DNA of 64,000 bases from Whitmania pigra. Lineage: Eukaryota > Annelida > Clitellata > Hirudinida > Haemopidae. This document shows positions 62,561 through 64,000 of this stretch, piece by piece; position 1 is the first letter of the stretch, and each line of letters starts with the position of its first letter. The position numbers and the translations under genes were made by a program. A model generated the notes under the pieces. It saw only the letters and a list, made by a program, of their open reading frames with translations, was not told the origin of the DNA and did no database searches. The stretch is from contig JAJTWR010000159.1 in NCBI GenBank assembly GCA_021613335.1, positions 3,505,001-3,569,000 of the forward strand, given 5' to 3'.

Positions 62561-64000
62561 ATTTTGGGAAAAATGTTAATGCCGAAAAAAAAATCAAATA
62601 GATTCTATAATGGTGGCGGGCATCGAAGAAAGTTTTGAGAGGGCATTTCACATCAATGAATCGTTTTTTAGCATGGTACATGGATCTTCACCACAAACAT
62701 GCGCATAAGTTTCAGCACTTCAGCACGTTGTCGACAGGGAACTGCAGAAGAGTGCTTGAGCAAGGACTTAATTTCTCTCCCTGACTTTAGACTAGACGTT
62801 TATCAGTAGATCCGGGAGCATACATATATTATTAAATATAATCTTCAATTATTCAAACAATGGTGGATTGCTCCACACTAATAATATAAATTCTTCGGAC
62901 AGGAATAAATCAATAGACAATCTGAGAACCGGTGTAGCCGGTCGGATTTGAATGTTCCTTCGTATGGCTCTCATATGTTACGCTTCAGTTAGCGACTGAG
63001 CTTAGCGAGCTCAGGGACGCCCTCTGAGAGGGGACAGGGGGGGGGGGCAGTGCCCTCCCACTTGGAATAAATTGAAATAAGTTGGGAAAATTAGGATTCA
63101 AAAATAAAATGCATATTATAATAATATCTATAAAGTTTGAGATTTAAAATTGAAACAAATATTTAAAATAAAATAAGTACGCAGATATCCATTTCTCTCA
63201 GTATTAAATTATTAAATTAAATTCGTCATTAGTTAGATATTTTTGTTGTCTTGATGATGTTGTTTACTTTCACAATTTATTGTCGATTATTTGAAAGTTT
63301 GAGTTTTTTAATACCTGTTAAAATAAGCGCTTAATTGGTAATAATAAAAATTATTACTGGAGTTTAATAAGTCTAATCAGCAAGTTGTTATTACTATTCC
63401 GTTTTGCTATCTGATGCAGTGCGATTTAATTTTTATTATTTGGAAGACATTGCACACATATTTTAATGTACCATGATTTTGTGCTATTAATTTTTATCAA
63501 AGTTTTGTGTTGGTAATAGTTGCTGTTAGCAAACAATAAATATCGACAAAATATTAAGTAAACATTTTTTTGGAGTTGGGAAAAACTTTTATGCCCCCTC
63601 ACTGTTTTACCTTCGGTAAGTCCCTGGCTAAGCTGTGTTAAATGTAAGACTGTTAACAATTAATAATTAACATCAATCTTGCAATAATTAACAATCAATT
63701 GTCTAAAAACAAGTAAATTGAAAACAAAATGAGAATCGAATTTAATTCATTGAACAATTTTTTATTATGCCAGGAATAACTGAGATTAATGCTAGCACAT
63801 GGAACCTTACTAATATTAAATTAAATGTTATTGTTATTATTTAGTTCAATAATTCATTATGTAGGTTTCGACCAACCAGTCTTTTAAGAAGACTACTTCT
63901 TCGCAATGTCGGGCACTTCATTCACAACCGAATGCATAATATCGTACGAACAAAAGATGATGATTTTGGAAAATGACAATTTTTGGTTCTTCTCTGAACT
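62561..64000. other. Terminal stretch, no gene seen
   Basis: Holds a GC-rich block with a poly-G run (62990-63060) of unknown origin and, at 63550-63630, a copy of the 3' end of the LINE fragment at 49330. No coding exon recognised. Confidence 0.45.

Overview
The window is AT-rich animal (metazoan) nuclear DNA. Its genes are split by GT-AG introns and one minor-class AT-AC intron, it carries long TAA/TTA microsatellites, and transposon debris lies between and inside the genes. A CYP7/CYP8-clan P450, MOCS3 and a lengsin (glutamine-synthetase-like) family together suggest an invertebrate outside the ecdysozoans. I cannot name the species from the sequence.

Layout. (1) 1.3-5.8 kb, minus strand: a complete six-exon cytochrome P450 of the CYP7/CYP8 type (495 codons plus stop). 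(2) 10.7-13.9 kb, minus strand: a complete 13-exon MOCS3/UBA4 gene (437 codons plus stop) with a U12-type AT-AC intron and the 3' end of a LINE in intron 2. (3) 15-18.5 kb: a decayed hAT element and a Tc1/mariner transposase remnant. (4) 19.4-59.6 kb: a cluster of six lengsin-like genes or remnants. Copy 1 (+) has an in-frame 342-bp internal deletion. Copy 2 (-) is intact. Copy 3 (+) is only an exon 1 stub. Copy 4 (+) has lost its start codon, exon 2 and part of exon 3. Copies 5 and 6 (+) are intact. Copies 1 and 2 form a tail-to-tail inverted repeat. The upstream regions of copies 2 and 3 form a head-to-head inverted repeat. Copies 3 to 6 are in direct orientation. Four upstream segments look like the same untranslated first exon with a conserved splice donor. 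(5) 59.6-64 kb: hAT and LINE remnants.

The genes do not form an operon or pathway: MOCS3 acts in molybdenum cofactor and tRNA thiolation chemistry, the P450 in oxidation or isomerisation of sterol-like or lipid substrates, and the lengsin-like proteins are glutamine-synthetase-fold proteins of unsettled function. The main theme is local duplication, inversion, microhomology deletion and gene conversion of the lengsin family, among TAA repeats and mobile elements.

The most unusual non-genic objects are two. One is a GC-rich insertion of about 670 bp inside a TAA microsatellite, with one end reading as the 28S rDNA sequence around the R2 retrotransposon target site. The other is a pair of foldback elements whose arms are degenerate minisatellites; one copy has a clear 9-bp target duplication. 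Exon coordinates were worked out by hand from splice sites, reading phase and family alignment from memory; no search was run.
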